From Cyrtodaria siliqua (lineage: Eukaryota; Mollusca; Bivalvia; Adapedonta; Hiatellidae): 64,000 bases of DNA. The notes beneath the pieces are model-generated. The model saw only the letters and a program-made list of their open reading frames with translations. It was not told the origin of the DNA and made no database searches. The position numbers and the translations under genes were made by a program. This document shows, piece by piece, positions 40,401 to 48,194 of this stretch. The stretch spans positions 1 through 64,000 of the forward strand of contig JAWPHD010004497.1 of NCBI GenBank assembly GCA_037043455.1, read 5' to 3'. Positions within the stretch are counted from its first letter, which is position 1. Every line of letters begins with the position of its first letter.

Positions 40401-41159
40401 GAAGGCTGTGTGGAGCTCACCACATGATATCGATGCTACAAAGACACAATATGATACTAGCCTAATATAAGTATGCGTTATCTACACCCGCTGACTTTCG
40501 CCTTGACGTTGCGTTAGCTCTCTCCCAATATTTAAAACGGTATTTTTAACGGCGCTCTGTCTGTTTGCATGACCATTGGGACTTTTTTTATCAAACAGTC
40601 GCTATTATATTCAGTACAATAATACAGATTTAGAATGCGGAAAATGTATAACCTATTTATTATTTTGAATATATATGGTGTACCACGAGTGTTACTGCAT
40701 GTTTTTATCGGTGAAGGTATTCAGTTCGAGAATGATTTGTGGTGATGTTTTAAAGCATAGACCTGTCTCAGCTATATTTAAATATAGATTCTGAAAGTGT
40801 AAATTAAATGTTCATGCTTGCAATCATGATACGCATTACATCATGATACGCATTACATGGTTTTATTTTTAAAATAAAAACAGTATTAAATAATATTTTA
40901 TAAGATGCATCGTACGGTGATAACTACATTATGTTTAATGTTTGTATACTAGTTCTGACGAGTTGTTGGTTTCCATCTTTATCACTATAATCATGATAAT
41001 GAAAAGATGCACCAAATCTCCAAACACATGTTGATTGCCACATTGTAACCTACCATTTCCAGCAAATTTATAGTAAAATAGTATCAGGTACTCACCCTGT
41101 GCGAATACGTATATTCTGTGTACGAATAACGATACACATATTAAAGACAGTTTCTCCAT
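28321..41159 (-). CDS. Two-Ig-domain type I transmembrane receptor, 9 exons
   Basis: Predicted single-pass surface receptor. Minus-strand exons: 41096-41159, 40088-40435, 36818-37165, 36071-36139, 32507-32671, 31939-31978, 29422-29447, 28574-28608 and 28321-28416. Every inner junction has AG/GT borders. Phases run 1,1,1,1,1,2,1,0 and the total is 1191 nt (397 codons with stop). Order: signal peptide, two ~116-residue Ig-like domains, 23-residue stalk, TM helix, tail with YIQG, VYNEI and YYKL. Tyrosine motifs with hydrophobic +3 residues are typical SH2 docking sites, so a signalling role is inferred. I do not recognise a named orthologue. A TATA box precedes the start. Uncertain points: whether Ig A and Ig B share one transcript (a dead signal exon lies between them), the weak donor of the 28574 exon, and alternative stalk exons. 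Confidence 0.72.
28574..28608 (-). CDS. Ig receptor exon 8: VYNEI motif
   Basis: 35 bp, phase 1-0. Acceptor gcttcatatttcag, donor ATCA|GTAATG (weak at +5). Encodes EPVYNEIDIDTS, with Tyr followed by Ile at +3, an ITIM-like or generic SH2 site. If the donor is ignored the frame runs 24 codons further, past MYYADASL, to a stop at 28499-28501. Confidence 0.68.
29422..29447 (-). CDS. Ig receptor exon 7: 26-bp micro-exon
   Basis: Acceptor tttacacgtttcag, donor GACG|GTAAGA, phase 2-1. Encodes RYIQGEEVD with the split codons, giving the first tail tyrosine. Its size would hide it from most gene finders; the joint frame with exons 6 and 8 is the support. Confidence 0.68.
29676..30690 (+). mobile_element. 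5'-truncated non-LTR retrotransposon, 3' end
   Basis: Inserted inside an R3 repeat copy, whose halves end at 29675 and resume at 30691. The first ~180 bp encode HHYLLVCKLFKEERKKNIQS and onwards to a stop near 29855. This matches the C-terminal segment of the LINE at 38.6 kb (EYHFLLVCPIYRHLRQKYSK). The 3' end is ttgaattgaattga, a typical short LINE tail repeat. It sits in the intron between receptor exons 6 and 7. No clear target duplication. Confidence 0.75.
30691..30955. repeat. R3 repeat copy 2, right half (left half 29535-29675)
   Basis: Continues the R3 block from gaaaactttgaacaggtaaa to ctacaaaaagggcggccatt. Confidence 0.9.
30960..31930. other. Intron of the Ig receptor gene
   Basis: An alternative cytoplasmic exon is possible on the minus strand: acceptor gttaaatctgtcag, exon from 31843 in the exon-6 frame, encoding CTSSGEGTVCRLLLYQL... 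to a stop at 31696. Its content is less convincing than exons 7-9. Confidence 0.35.
31939..31978 (-). CDS. Ig receptor exon 6: cytoplasmic
   Basis: 40 bp, phase 1-2. Acceptor tttctgtcttttcag, donor GTTAG|GTAAGT (near-perfect). Encodes NNKQANNNEISV, an Asn-rich linker after the membrane-proximal basic cluster. Confidence 0.75.
32507..32671 (-). CDS. Ig receptor exon 5: stalk, TM helix, stop-transfer
   Basis: 165 bp, 55 residues, phase 1-1. Acceptor attatatttcag, donor AAGA|GTAAGA. The stalk has NST and NRT glycosylation sites. Residues ~24-47 form a helix (VIAVSLCVVFVIVVVAV...IWV), followed at once by KRNQMMHK, a basic stop-transfer. This orients the protein with its Ig domains outside. Confidence 0.85.
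33075..33490. repeat. R3 repeat copy 3, uninterrupted
   Basis: Lies in the receptor intron between exons 4 and 5. Direct copy of 20540-20970. Confidence 0.9.
33510..34145. repeat. Tandem intronic duplication, copy 1 (partner 34712-35455)
   Basis: aattaccgaag, gaataaacgaaa, atatgcaac, ggaaaacgtctataaa, gaattgct and the end tttcacgtgcc are shared in order with 34.71-35.45 kb. Related pieces recur at 37.86, 40.68 and 47.75 kb, each between a signal-type and an Ig-type exon, so this is the first intron of the receptor unit copied several times. Confidence 0.75.
34246..34307 (-). pseudogene. Extra stalk exon copy ending in a stop
   Basis: After a phase-1-compatible acceptor (taaacttataatttag) the frame reads KTTVQLSWPTYLEEDTTID then stop. 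It matches the exon 4 stalk in content and register but has no donor. Either a dead exon or an alternative terminal exon giving a soluble receptor. Confidence 0.6.
34712..35455. repeat. Tandem intronic duplication, copy 2
   Basis: Direct partner of 33510-34145. Includes a small (aat)n run at 34947-34962. Confidence 0.75.
35460..36030. repeat. Duplicated block, partner 41470-41745
   Basis: tagaggatcttacatg, gatacgaggct, acggaaattccgatg, attcgg, atttgcat and gctttatta are shared in order with the region just upstream of receptor exon 1. It suggests that the sequence upstream of exon 1 is the old 3' end of a neighbouring receptor copy. Contains a partial R2 copy (35613-35655) and two gatgacgtcgtatg motifs (35776-35812). 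Confidence 0.75.
35993..35998 (-). terminator. Candidate poly(A) signal after unspliced exon 4
   Basis: AATAAA on the minus strand, ~35 nt beyond the read-through stop at 36033-36035. It could end a short transcript that keeps exon 4 unspliced. Confidence 0.4.
36071..36139 (-). CDS. Ig receptor exon 4: extracellular stalk
   Basis: 69 bp, phase 1-1, acceptor tgttgttttccag, donor AAAG|GTTTGT. Encodes GTTPVQFSSPTYLDEETTN... The same stalk sequence begins the transmembrane exon (ETTPQLSNSTCLDKDTNNN), so the exon is a shortened duplicate of it. Read past its donor, the frame continues as a short hydrophobic stretch, LFIIVMALWLA, to a stop at 36033-36035. Confidence 0.65.
36818..37165 (-). CDS. 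Ig receptor exon 3: Ig domain B
   Basis: 348 bp, the same length and phase as exon 2. Acceptor ctattctttcgttgcag, donor ATCAG|GTATTG. It keeps INCDIRLIPST, MYRWI, an NLT glycosylation site and GLTREDEGTNGIDC. The Tyr of the DxGxY motif is Asn here, and an extra Cys appears near residue 12. Clearly a tandem duplicate of exon 2. It is open throughout despite divergence, which argues for constraint. Confidence 0.8.
37455..37840 (+). repeat. Bivalve-type dispersed repeat with (GTCC)n and AAGGTCAAGGTCA
   Basis: cgtccgtcagtccgtccgtt followed by two ~140-bp copies of a unit containing cattttcaaataa.ttggcac, ctca.cacaacaag, ccaggtccgtgg and caaggtcaaggtcac. The motif set is one I associate with bivalve genomes. 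In the receptor intron upstream of Ig exon B. Confidence 0.8.
38128..38182 (-). pseudogene. Decayed second signal-peptide exon
   Basis: Ends at an excellent donor, TATG|GTGAGT. In phase 1 the frame reads CFVLIFFVVLVLTVLYMYG, strongly hydrophobic, but no in-frame ATG precedes it before a stop. The only nearby ATG (38182) gives the wrong phase. Its spacing to Ig exon B (~1 kb) mirrors that of exon 1 to Ig exon A (~0.7 kb). Together these indicate a tandem copy of signal-plus-Ig whose signal exon died. Confidence 0.6.
38250..39945 (-). pseudogene. Non-LTR retrotransposon reverse transcriptase, broken
   Basis: Reading leftwards on the minus strand: RT core GLKQGDPSSPILFMMFINE with catalytic LYVDDEVVFAS (39551-39904), then AQHASFALHNLFSTFNQI (39265-39450), a connection-type domain (38830-39162), and the Cys-rich C-terminus CIHCTQNIFLNEYHFLLVC (near 38700). 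The element lacks its endonuclease and RT N-terminus and carries frameshifts and stops. A SINE (38366-38576) is inserted near its end, and the last residues continue beyond it to ~38285. Clade not assignable with confidence. Confidence 0.85.
38366..38576 (-). mobile_element. tRNA-headed SINE (second family) nested in the LINE
   Basis: Minus strand: head ggagcactgtggtctagtgg, B-box gtgggttcgattcccgcc, then gtgtccctgagcaagacact, ggttctacccag, and tail aataaataagtttaaact. A perfect 13-bp target duplication, tctgttcgagtta, lies at 38353-38365 and 38577-38589. The copy at 51757-51964 is the same family. Confidence 0.93.
40088..40435 (-). CDS. Ig receptor exon 2: Ig domain A
   Basis: 348 bp, 116 residues, phase 1-1 (a shuffling-competent module). 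Acceptor ttgtgtctttgtag, donor CCAG|GTATAG. Likely B-strand Cys at residue 21 (AINCDI), core Trp at 42 (YRWI), an NFT glycosylation site at 72, then LHIDGLTGDDEGTYSVDC ending at Cys 92. That is the L-x-I-x-x-L...DxGxY...C signature of Ig folds. A further Cys lies at residue 5. Closely similar to exon 3 (SPYIRNNMYRWI is identical in both). Confidence 0.82.
41096..41159 (-). CDS. Ig receptor exon 1: signal peptide
   Basis: 64 bp. ATG at 41157-41159 gives MEKLSLICVSLF..., a Lys after the first residues and a hydrophobic core, ending in ...FAQ plus one base. Donor G|GTGAGT at 41090-41095. The core contains His-Arg, so signal strength is moderate. Phase 1 matches the next exon, which completes an Ala codon, giving a plausible cleavage site near FAQ-A. 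Confidence 0.75.
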
Positions 41160-41316
41160 CTCACATGTATAATTTCAAATGTTTAAATTTCTGCTTAAAA
41201 TGTTATATCATGCAAGTTACTCTGAATCAGGTTAAATAACACGTCATACAAGAAATTAATCAGTAACATTTCTTAAAGACACGTGATCATCAATAAATAG
41301 TGGATAACAATAGGTA

Positions 41317-41324
41317 CTTATATA
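41317..41324 (-). promoter_or_regulatory. TATA box of the Ig receptor gene
   Basis: TATATAAG on the minus strand inside ggctatataagtacc, ~158 nt upstream of the exon 1 ATG. That implies a leader of ~125-130 nt. A CACGTG E-box sits ~35 bp downstream (41280-41285). Confidence 0.6.
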
Positions 41325-41469
41325 GCCGGAAGCTATCATTTTATGCGAACATATTGGTTTCCCAGGCTTACAAGTACGAGTACATATGAATGAATTACAC
41401 AATGAAAGAGAAACTCATTCTATAATTCCTCAACTAATAAAATGTGTTAAGTTTATGTGTTATTATAAA

Positions 41470-41745
41470 TTATAAATAAATAGAGGATCTTACATGAGTG
41501 CCTGTTTATTATTGAATTTATTAAACGAGTTGGATAAAATCAGATGATGCGAGGCTATGTCGTATTTTAAACGGTCACGGAAATCGACAGGAAATTCCGA
41601 TGAACACCTAGATAAACGGAAAGGACCGAACGATGATTCGGCATTCATTTGCATGTTTATTTCACTAGTGTAGTGTAATATGAACTATACATCATGGCTT
41701 TATTACACTCCTACACCACAAGTTATGTGATAAAATGCAGATACC
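41470..41745. repeat. Duplicated block upstream of receptor exon 1
   Basis: Partner of 35460-36030; contains the same gctttatta (AATAAA-like on minus) near 41697. Confidence 0.75.
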
Positions 41746-41749
41746 TTTT

Positions 41750-42260
41750 TTATTTCTATAAATATTTCAAAATGAGTACTGCATGCAAGCATTCTTATAC
41801 ATACTGATCACATACTATGACAATGTTGGTCTCTTAGTTATCAATACCCTGAGACATTAAATATTTACTCATACAACTATACATATAGATGAAAATAATA
41901 TCCATACATGAAAATTTGACCGATATTTACCTATGTTCTAAACCGATACTCAAAGTAGGTCATAACCATTTATTTTGACCTCATCAATTCCGGTCAAGGT
42001 TATCAGTAAAACCTGTTTTTGAGAATAATTTCAATCAGTTAAACCTGCTGTTACTAATAATGTCTTTGTTGCTGCCTCGATAGAAACAGACAGACGTCAT
42101 GCGGGATTTAAGATTCGAAATGTACCTGGAACATAATACAAAATTCCTTTGCTATAATGTAAGGGTGTTGTTGTTGTTTTTTTGGAAAATTAAATACTTT
42201 ATTCTTATATTTAAGTATTTGTTTAATGAATGCCTCATTGACAATATTTTTATAGTAAAC
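41750..42260. other. Intergenic, nothing recognised
   Basis: No exon or repeat partner seen. Confidence 0.45.
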
Positions 42261-42267
42261 ATCTCAG

Positions 42268-42538
42268 TGTTTAGTTTATATCTTAGTCTTTACTTTACAT
42301 CTCAATGTTTACTTTACATCTCAGTGTTTACTTTACATCTCAGTGTTTACTTTACATCTCAGTGTTTACTTTACATCTCAATGTTTACTTTACATCTCAG
42401 TGTTTACTTTACGTTTACTTTACATCTCAATGTTTACTTTACATCTCAGTGTTTACTTTACATCTCAATGTTTACCTTACATCTCAGTGTTTACTTTACA
42501 TTTCAATGTTTACTTTACATCTCAGTGTTTACTTTATT
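42268..42538. repeat. 19-bp minisatellite, ~14 copies
   Basis: Unit tttacatctcagtgtttac with a/g variation. Because 19 leaves remainder 1 on division by 3, three units make 19 codons and all three plus-strand frames stay open with the same rotated peptide. The 180-codon frame covering it is an artefact. Confidence 0.96.
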
Positions 42539-42544
42539 AATTAA

Positions 42545-43985
42545 AGTGTGGACACACGTTCATTTAATAAAAGTCAAAGCAGTACAATTTATGATCAGTA
42601 ATAGAGAGTCAGCCATTAATTTAGTAGATAAGCTGAGCTAATGAAAATAGCAATATGACATCCTCCGAACAAATACTAGACGGAAGTAAAAGTAATAAGT
42701 ACGTTCAAGTGTGTTATTACACATCGATGGGAAGTTTAATGTAGTGATTATACAACACTACCAGGTTCATTGAAACGGAATTGCCCTTTTTGAATGTCAT
42801 GGGAGAAGACACATCTTTAAATAATTTTAAAACGTGTAAACGTTTAAAAGAGGTCCACACAAATATTTCCGGTTTCTCAGTTCCGGTTCCGGTTTCTATC
42901 AAGAAGGACGTCATTTAAAATAACTATCTCGAAATCGTCGAATATATGAACGCAGAATCCAACCATCTTAGCTCGAAAGCATCTATAATATATTCAGCAT
43001 CGATCAACAAACATTCAGGATGACGTCTAAATGTTCATTTTTTGTCAAAATAGCGAACTGTTGTTTTTTTAACTTTTGTTAGGGTGTGTCGACTATTTTC
43101 AATACTGGATGACTGTTTACTTGTTTCTCTTCTAATGCATTCATTACATCTATTTTAGCAATGGTAAAACTGTGCTAGTGACTTAGTCGGTATTTAGTGT
43201 ACTAATTCAAAAAAGACAATTTCATAAATTAAATCGGAACCGGGAGTAAATTACCAGAAAATTTAAAAGACTATCAAAATGGATTCTACGACGGTAGGTC
43301 TCGAATTTGTTCGCTAAATCTATACTATAGTACAGTGGCGTACCACTAGATGGGGAAAACATTTCCAAAAGCGCTCAAGAAACCAACGGTTTGAAATTGC
43401 CTCGAAGACAGTATGAACAGTATGAACAGTATGAAATAATTTCTTAAGAGCTTAATTGTGTTCATAAAACAAAAATAACACCTATTTTTACGAGAAAACA
43501 GTTTTTTTAAGTAACTAGACTATATTAGCTGCGTTTTACTAGAAACTCTACACATAATACGATACAAACTCGGCCAATACGAACCGGAAGTCGACGAATA
43601 TGAAAACAACAAGGCCATTATGAAAAAAATCGCCAATACGAGCTTTAAGTGACGTCATTCACGTTAAGTAAGGTCATTCACGCTCGCTTATCAAATTAAC
43701 GCTACTATAAATAAACGCAAATCATGTAAAAAATATTTTATTAAAATAAGATTCTACTGCAGTGGAAGCTAATTAATAAAATTGTCATTAATTAAGTGTT
43801 TTCATATTGTCCGAATTATTGGTCTTCGGACTGTCCTATTGCCCCGCGGCCTTCGGCCTTGTGCCAGTGCAAATAACTGGACAAATATGAAATCATTTAA
43901 TTAATAACATCATAATATTGTATATCGTACAATAGGAAATGTCTTTTTAAAACCAATATAGAAGTATAAACGTATCAAGTATGGG
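42545..43985. other. Intergenic, nothing recognised
   Basis: Contains a 10-bp triplicate agtatgaaca at 43411-43433 and a short similarity to 25.6 kb at 42665-42755. No gene supported. Confidence 0.45.
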
Positions 43986-44004
43986 TTTGACGTTAAACTA
44001 AACT

Positions 44005-44220
44005 GTGTGTATAAGCGTTTATTTATCCTCGCTGTATTGCACGAAGCATTTTAGCGAGCAGACCTCGGTTTAAAGTCTCATCCGAAGGACTGGTAAGGTA
44101 GGAAATACTCTTATGAAATATTTCGTTAATTAACCCAAATTCGGTCCTGGCTGGGATTGAACGCACGATCCCTGGGTTACTAAGCCGCGATGCTAACCAT
44201 TACACCACGGCGCTACCTTA
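44005..44220 (-). mobile_element. tRNA-headed SINE (third family)
   Basis: Minus strand: head gtagcgccgtggtgtaatgg, B-box gtgcgttcaatcccagcc, then ggatgagactttaaaccgag. A perfect 11-bp target duplication, taaactaaact, lies at 43994-44004 and 44221-44231. Confidence 0.9.
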
Positions 44221-44419
44221 TAAACTAAACTTCATTATACTGTTTTAAGACGTGTCTTGGCTAGACTCAGAAAGTATGGGGGCGTGTCTAAAACATTTGA
44301 AACACTTAACATAGTTTACCACCACAAATACTTATATGCTACATAGTGTTTTACTGCTAGAGTACATACAACTACGACTTGTTCTAGTCAGTATTAAATA
44401 GATGAAGATGACTGGACAT

Positions 44420-44880
44420 GTATATTATTTGGTGATACTAGAACAGAACAGAACATATATTGTATTTAACTTGTACACACGTACATAGTTATATATACAT
44501 ACATAACATTTCATGAATAATATTTCAAGTATTATTAAACAAAAGTATATTTTCTATGAGCAATATCAACATCAAATAAATGCATGAGGATGAAATACCA
44601 AAGAACTAAAGTTATTTAACTTATCGTGAGTGAATTCCTTACAGATAAACACTGCACTTATCTATTTTGCTAACTTTATAACAATATTCGTATCCTGTGT
44701 CCTGTGTCTGTAGTAAGTCTAAGAGTTTAAACATACAAGATATATTATAATATTTTTTTTCATTTCTAGGTATTATATTACGAGAGTATCTACCAGTCTA
44801 TATTCTTAAAGTATGTGCTGATATTCTGAATTTCGTTGAATACTGTCTGACTTAACATGGTAAAATATCAAAGTATGATT
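44420..44880. repeat. Duplicated block, copy 2 (partner 23990-24475)
   Basis: Direct copy of the 24-kb block. Confidence 0.85.
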
Positions 44881-45249
44881 CATAATTAAAACTCAGTTAA
44901 CGACTAATTAAATACACCACTTGATTCCGTATCTGCAAACAAAAACAAACAACACGTCTTTGTCTAAACGTTTTTTTTTATAATTTAAAAGTATATACCA
45001 TTAACAGAATTTGGTTCATTCCAGACATGTGTAAAGCATATTCTTTTAATACACTTTTTAGATCGATGCCCAATTTAGTGACAATATTTAAATGATTTTT
45101 TAGGTATTATGTCGTCTGTTTTCTATAATTTAAACCAGTATTCATGTATTCTTACACTACGCGTTATAATTAAAGGATATCTACCTAATTCACCATATTT
45201 CTCACTTTTAAAATTTGCTTACAACATTTTAAATGTATTCTTTCAATTT

Positions 45250-45850
45250 GCTTTGATTTTGTGTATCCTCAAAATTTCGAAGAATAATTCAAAATTGACT
45301 CAAATTGAATCAAATAATCGACATTATAGTTTTGGTTTCAGTCTTATTTTTCTACAGTTTATTATGAAAACATTCAATGCTTTCAAAGCTTTTCCAATAC
45401 TTTTTTCTTTGTTCAATGCAAAAAGTCTAGTATAATTTACAACTGTACATAACAGTTGAAATAATTTACTACCTATATATAATCATCATTACAATTCCAA
45501 GATTCATTGTTTAATATACCACCTCTTTTTCTTAAAGAACATACGTTTTGTTTTAACAGTATTCATCTCTAATCCCCATTTGTTACAATAGTCATAAAGT
45601 AAATTTATATTTTCTTTTAATTCTTCAGATGATTTCTCCATGTTGACCATATCGTCCGCAAATAATAGTAATATTAGTACAATATTATCCACTTGTAAAC
45701 CAGTATTATTACCATTTCGTGAATATAGTTCTAGGTCCTCAATAAAAAGAGAAAAATATTTCGGAGTATTTATTTCCCCTTGCCTTAATCCAATCGCATA
45801 TTCGACAATTTACAATTTTCACCATTTCTTACACGTGATTTGACTTTTTA
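45250..45850 (-). pseudogene. Second non-LTR reverse transcriptase fragment
   Basis: Minus strand: VEYAIGLRQGEINTPKYFS and FIEDLELY (45721-45810), then ILLLFADDMVNMEKSSEEL and CNKWGLEMNTVKTKRMFFKK (45504-45692). These carry RT motifs, including catalytic FADD. A frameshifted continuation (LFALNKEKSIGKALKALN) reaches ~45300. A different subfamily from the 38-kb element (FADD against YVDD). Truncated at both ends. Confidence 0.88.
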
Positions 45851-45859
45851 TATATATCT

Positions 45860-46670
45860 TTAATTAGTCTTAACAATTTACTCCGTATTCTCATTTTGTA
45901 AAGTTTCACCCACGTAATTGTAGACAAATACATGTTCACATATGCCAAGGGTTATACTGCAATTATACAGAAATAACTACATTATCAATAACAGTGCATC
46001 GAATAAAACAAAATTGAACTAGGTTTACTAGGTATTTCATTTCTAAAATTTATATAAATAATAAAACATGTTCATCTTTGAAAAACAACCGAAAACACTT
46101 TTTACAATATAAGGCTAAAACAAACAACAGTATTTATGCTCAAATCATATTTTATCGTCTAACGCTCCGTCATCAATGCAGAAATATCACCAACTCAGTT
46201 ATTATTTTCTCTGTCGAATAATGTCGTTAAATTGGTCTTTTCAGTTAAATGTGTCTCGAAATATCGTGAAACATAGTATTACATTCATTCATGTTTTGCC
46301 GTGCCATGAAACCATATCGAAACTCCTGTAAATATGCTCAATGAATAACTCAAGTTAAATCCTAGGCTACTAGAATGAACATATTGGAATATGGTGATTG
46401 TTTGGATATAATGATCTACCGTTAAAAGAAGGAATTAAAGCGGATAAGAAATTGTAATATTTACAGAAAACAGTCGTCAACAAGATCATGCATACAAAAC
46501 AAACAACAAGCTGTGAAGTGAAACGAATAAAACGGATATTTCGCTTATCATTGCGTTTCTATAGATATGTCATTGTTAGTTTCTCGTGTATCAGAAGCAG
46601 TGTGCTTCCTCTTGTATTTCAGAATGGCATACATATTAAACGTAATTGATACATTCTTATTATACAATAT
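45860..46670. other. Intergenic, nothing recognised
   Basis: No feature supported. Confidence 0.45.
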
Positions 46671-46677
46671 TGCCTAG

Positions 46678-46683
46678 TTTATT
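46678..46683 (-). terminator. Candidate poly(A) signal of the 46.8-kb terminal exon
   Basis: AATAAA in caataataaactagg on the minus strand, ~49 nt beyond the stop of the YxNM exon. Confidence 0.5.
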
Positions 46684-46731
46684 ATTGTATGTTGAATATA
46701 CTTTCCCTTTTTGGTTTGCCTTAGCAACTTT

Positions 46732-46864
46732 CTACATCACAGTTATGACAAAATCGTCATTGCCGCTTTCCATATTGACATAATCGTCACTGCCGCTTTC
46801 CATATTGTCATAATCGTCATTGCCGCTTTCCATATTGACATAATGGCCACTGCCGCATTCCATA
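46732..46864 (-). CDS. Terminal exon with three tandem YxNM motifs
   Basis: After a strong acceptor (caaatctgaaatttgcag) the exon starts with one base completing a codon, then reads MECGSGHYVNMESGND, DYDNMESGSD, DYVNMESGND, DFVITVM and stop. This is a 10-residue, 30-bp repeat (46746-46864). YVNM/YDNM combine YxxM (PI3K p85 SH2 site) with YxN (Grb2 SH2 site), as in the CD28 tail. It lies 220 bp past the truncated Ig exon at 47.2 kb and accepts phase 2, the phase leaving receptor exon 6. The partner exons, including any TM exon, were not found. It could instead be a minisatellite with a chance frame. Confidence 0.5.
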
Positions 46865-47084
46865 CTGCAAATTTCAGATTTGAAAGATGAAGCATGTACG
46901 TAAATAACTGAATTATTTGTGGATAATACGTGTTTTATATGGCTGCATGAATAAATAAATGGAAGAGTGGCTGCGTGTATAGCATAAATGGAAGTTATCA
47001 ATTCTTAATTGCTGTACAGGTGCTAAGAAACATGTTTGTTTATTTGGTATTTTATGGTGAAGCTTTCCTCCTTCTCACTTACCA

Positions 47085-47231
47085 CAAATCTTCTTAGTGC
47101 TGTCTATAATGAGCCCATCGATACATGTTGCTTCCTATAGACAGTAACGTTTCAGTACTCTGTATCAACCAAATATCACAGTGTTTTGTTGTACTTGGAG
47201 TACACTGTGCGGAGTTTACCACATGCCGAGG
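47085..47231 (-). pseudogene. Third Ig exon, truncated and frameshifted
   Basis: Acceptor taggtcttttcag, then SACGKLRTVYS aligned to the start of Ig exons A and B. After a small frame shift, HCDIWLIQSTE and NMYRWAHYRQH follow. The second half of the domain is gone, and a strong donor-like GTAAGTGAG stands near the break (47075-47083). Confidence 0.75.
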
Positions 47232-47279
47232 CTGAAAAGACCTAGTACTTGAAATATTCAGAAAACATGCTACTGCAAA

Positions 47280-47365
47280 AATTGGCTTGCCGCAGCCTGG
47301 AATCGCACCACGGACCTCTTGCTTTCCGGATAAGCACGCTAACCATTACTCCACCACGCCATCTG
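47280..47365 (-). repeat. tRNA-like SINE head
   Basis: Minus strand gatggcgtggtggagtaatgg (head), gtggtgcgattccaggctgc (B-box and T arm). No tail or target duplication seen. Adjacent to the broken Ig exon. Confidence 0.6.
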
Positions 47366-47464
47366 ATATTTGAATGACAATTAAGCCGTTATATAATGTT
47401 TCAGTTATTCAGTTAATTTACTTTTTTTTTACAGTCACCCAACACCTGCCTCCCTTCCTAACCA

Positions 47465-47640
47465 GAATATTTCCTCTTCTTCTTTTTCTTCTTCTTCTTC
47501 TTCTTCTACTTCTTATTCTTCTACTACTACTTCTTCTTCTTCTCTTTCTTTTTTATTCTTCTTCTTCATATTCTTCTTTTTCCTATTTTTCTCTTTCTTC
47601 TTCATTTTCTTCTTCTTCTTCATCTTCTCGATATACAACA
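47465..47640. repeat. (TTC)n polypyrimidine tract
   Basis: Imperfect cttcttctt runs with cta interruptions. The Ser/Leu-rich frame over it is an artefact. Confidence 0.95.
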
Positions 47641-47739
47641 TTCCTTTAGTTACTGTGTTGATTGCCATTATGTGGTGTTTTTATTCATGTATATTTAATA
47701 CTACACATCCAGATTACGGGATGAGCAAAAGTCTATAAC

Positions 47740-48100
47740 CTATTTTGAATGGCTATTTCATATCCGTCTGTAGTTTCAAGGCACATATTTGAATTCCTCT
47801 GGGTTATTTTGCATTATGCTTTTGTAATCCATGAATATATTTAATTCTAGCATCAGCTGGCTTTCTGTCTTTAAATATTTCAATTTTGACATCAAATTAA
47901 AAGGAAATATATTCAATTATATTCTGTTAGATATATCACGCCATGTGGTACATACATAATGTCGTCTAATGATATTTTTTGATGTGGGTTTACTTCCACA
48001 AGCCGCAGTTGTATGTACTTACTGACCCAAGCCATGTTGTTTGACACACATTTAGACCTATCACATTTAAGCAAAACTTTAACAAACATTAACATCAAAT
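47740..48100. repeat. Copy of the receptor first-intron block
   Basis: ataacctattttgaatggct, gtaatccatgaat, attctgttagatat and ggtttacttccac correspond in order to 33.92-34.11, 35.11-35.41 and 37.86-37.98 kb. Confidence 0.6.
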
Positions 48101-48116
48101 ATGAACAGGTACTCAC

Positions 48117-48169
48117 AATGTTATACATACATTCCCTGTAAGAACACTAAAACAAATAGTAAAGGTCAT
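48117..48169 (-). pseudogene. Signal-type exon of the third receptor copy
   Basis: ATG at 48169, MTFTICFSVLTGNVCIT, donor ATT|GTGAGTACC. The intron start (gtgagtacctg) and following ~60 bp match those of receptor exon 1. It ends in phase 2, not phase 1, so it no longer fits the Ig exon. Confidence 0.5.
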
Positions 48170-48194
48170 TCTGTATACTTTACTAAACTTAACC

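Noticed and set aside
42099..42641. 180-codon plus-strand frame, the longest in the window
   Set aside because: Dominated by the 19-bp minisatellite, with an AT-rich non-coding-like start.
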